DNA of 5,469 nt from positions 1 through 5,469 of the forward strand of contig CAMLJW010000368.1 in NCBI GenBank assembly GCA_946480485.1, in the 5' to 3' direction. Of this stretch, positions 5,383 through 5,469 are shown piece by piece. The notes beneath the pieces were generated by a model. The model searched no databases, was not told the origin of the DNA, and was given only the letters and a program-made list of their open reading frames with translations. A program made the translations under genes and the position numbers. The stretch's first letter is position 1; every line of letters starts with the position of its first letter. Source of the stretch: an uncultured Streptomyces sp. (GTDB lineage: Bacteria > Actinomycetota > Actinomycetes > Streptomycetales > Streptomycetaceae).

Positions 5383-5469
5383 CCCAGCGCTTTCACAGCC
5401 AGTCAACACACGTTCGGCGGACACGCCATCCGCCCGGACGAACCTCCCGCTACGCCACACTTGCGGCCG

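Noticed and set aside
5214..5396. Minus-strand 60-codon open frame near the window end
   Set aside because: It lies opposite the pseudogene segments and has no family-like sequence.

Overview
This window looks like chromosome from a high-GC actinomycete, most probably Streptomyces. The whole stretch is GC-rich with G/C-rich third codon positions. The proteins are of streptomycete type, neighbouring genes are joined by ATGA stop/start overlaps, and a short element inside one gene resembles a dispersed repeat I recall from Streptomyces genomes. No species is assigned.

Layout. Positions 1-1247 (minus strand) hold the first 415 codons of an ATP-dependent DNA ligase whose C-terminus lies outside the window. 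A 272-base divergent intergenic region follows; it carries a perfect 6+2+6 palindrome (1459-1472) next to a weak -10-like element. Then comes a compact plus-strand operon: an NADPH:quinone-oxidoreductase-like MDR protein (1520-2593), acyl-CoA dehydrogenase A (2590-3834) and acyl-CoA dehydrogenase B (3831-5003). Both junctions are 4-base ATGA overlaps. After the operon there is an imperfect stem-loop and then a decayed gene fragment (about 5072-5382) that can be read as the C-terminus of a PI-PLC/GDPD-like protein only by crossing four frameshifts.

How the genes work together. The two acyl-CoA dehydrogenases look like the two halves of one heteromeric enzyme. A keeps the SEPGAGSD motif and a glutamate (E251) in the place of the isovaleryl-CoA-dehydrogenase-type base, but lacks the C-terminal RxxF and QxxGG flavin-binding motifs. 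B has those two motifs but lacks SEPGAGSD and has arginine or alanine at both known positions for the base. This matches the logic of the mycobacterial alpha2-beta2 (FadE/ChsE) enzymes. The MDR reductase may act on the same acyl-CoA or on a redox partner, but its substrate cannot be read from sequence. The palindrome suggests control of the operon by a TetR-type repressor.

The least ordinary features are three kinds of in-frame repeat DNA within the operon: an eight-unit 12-bp array at the 3' end of the reductase gene, running in phase into the ribosome-binding site of the next gene; a 34-bp hairpin element inside dehydrogenase A; and a 9-bp repeat at the 5' end of dehydrogenase B that supplies four evenly spaced in-frame ATGs. 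I see no defence system, mobile element, CRISPR array or RNA gene.
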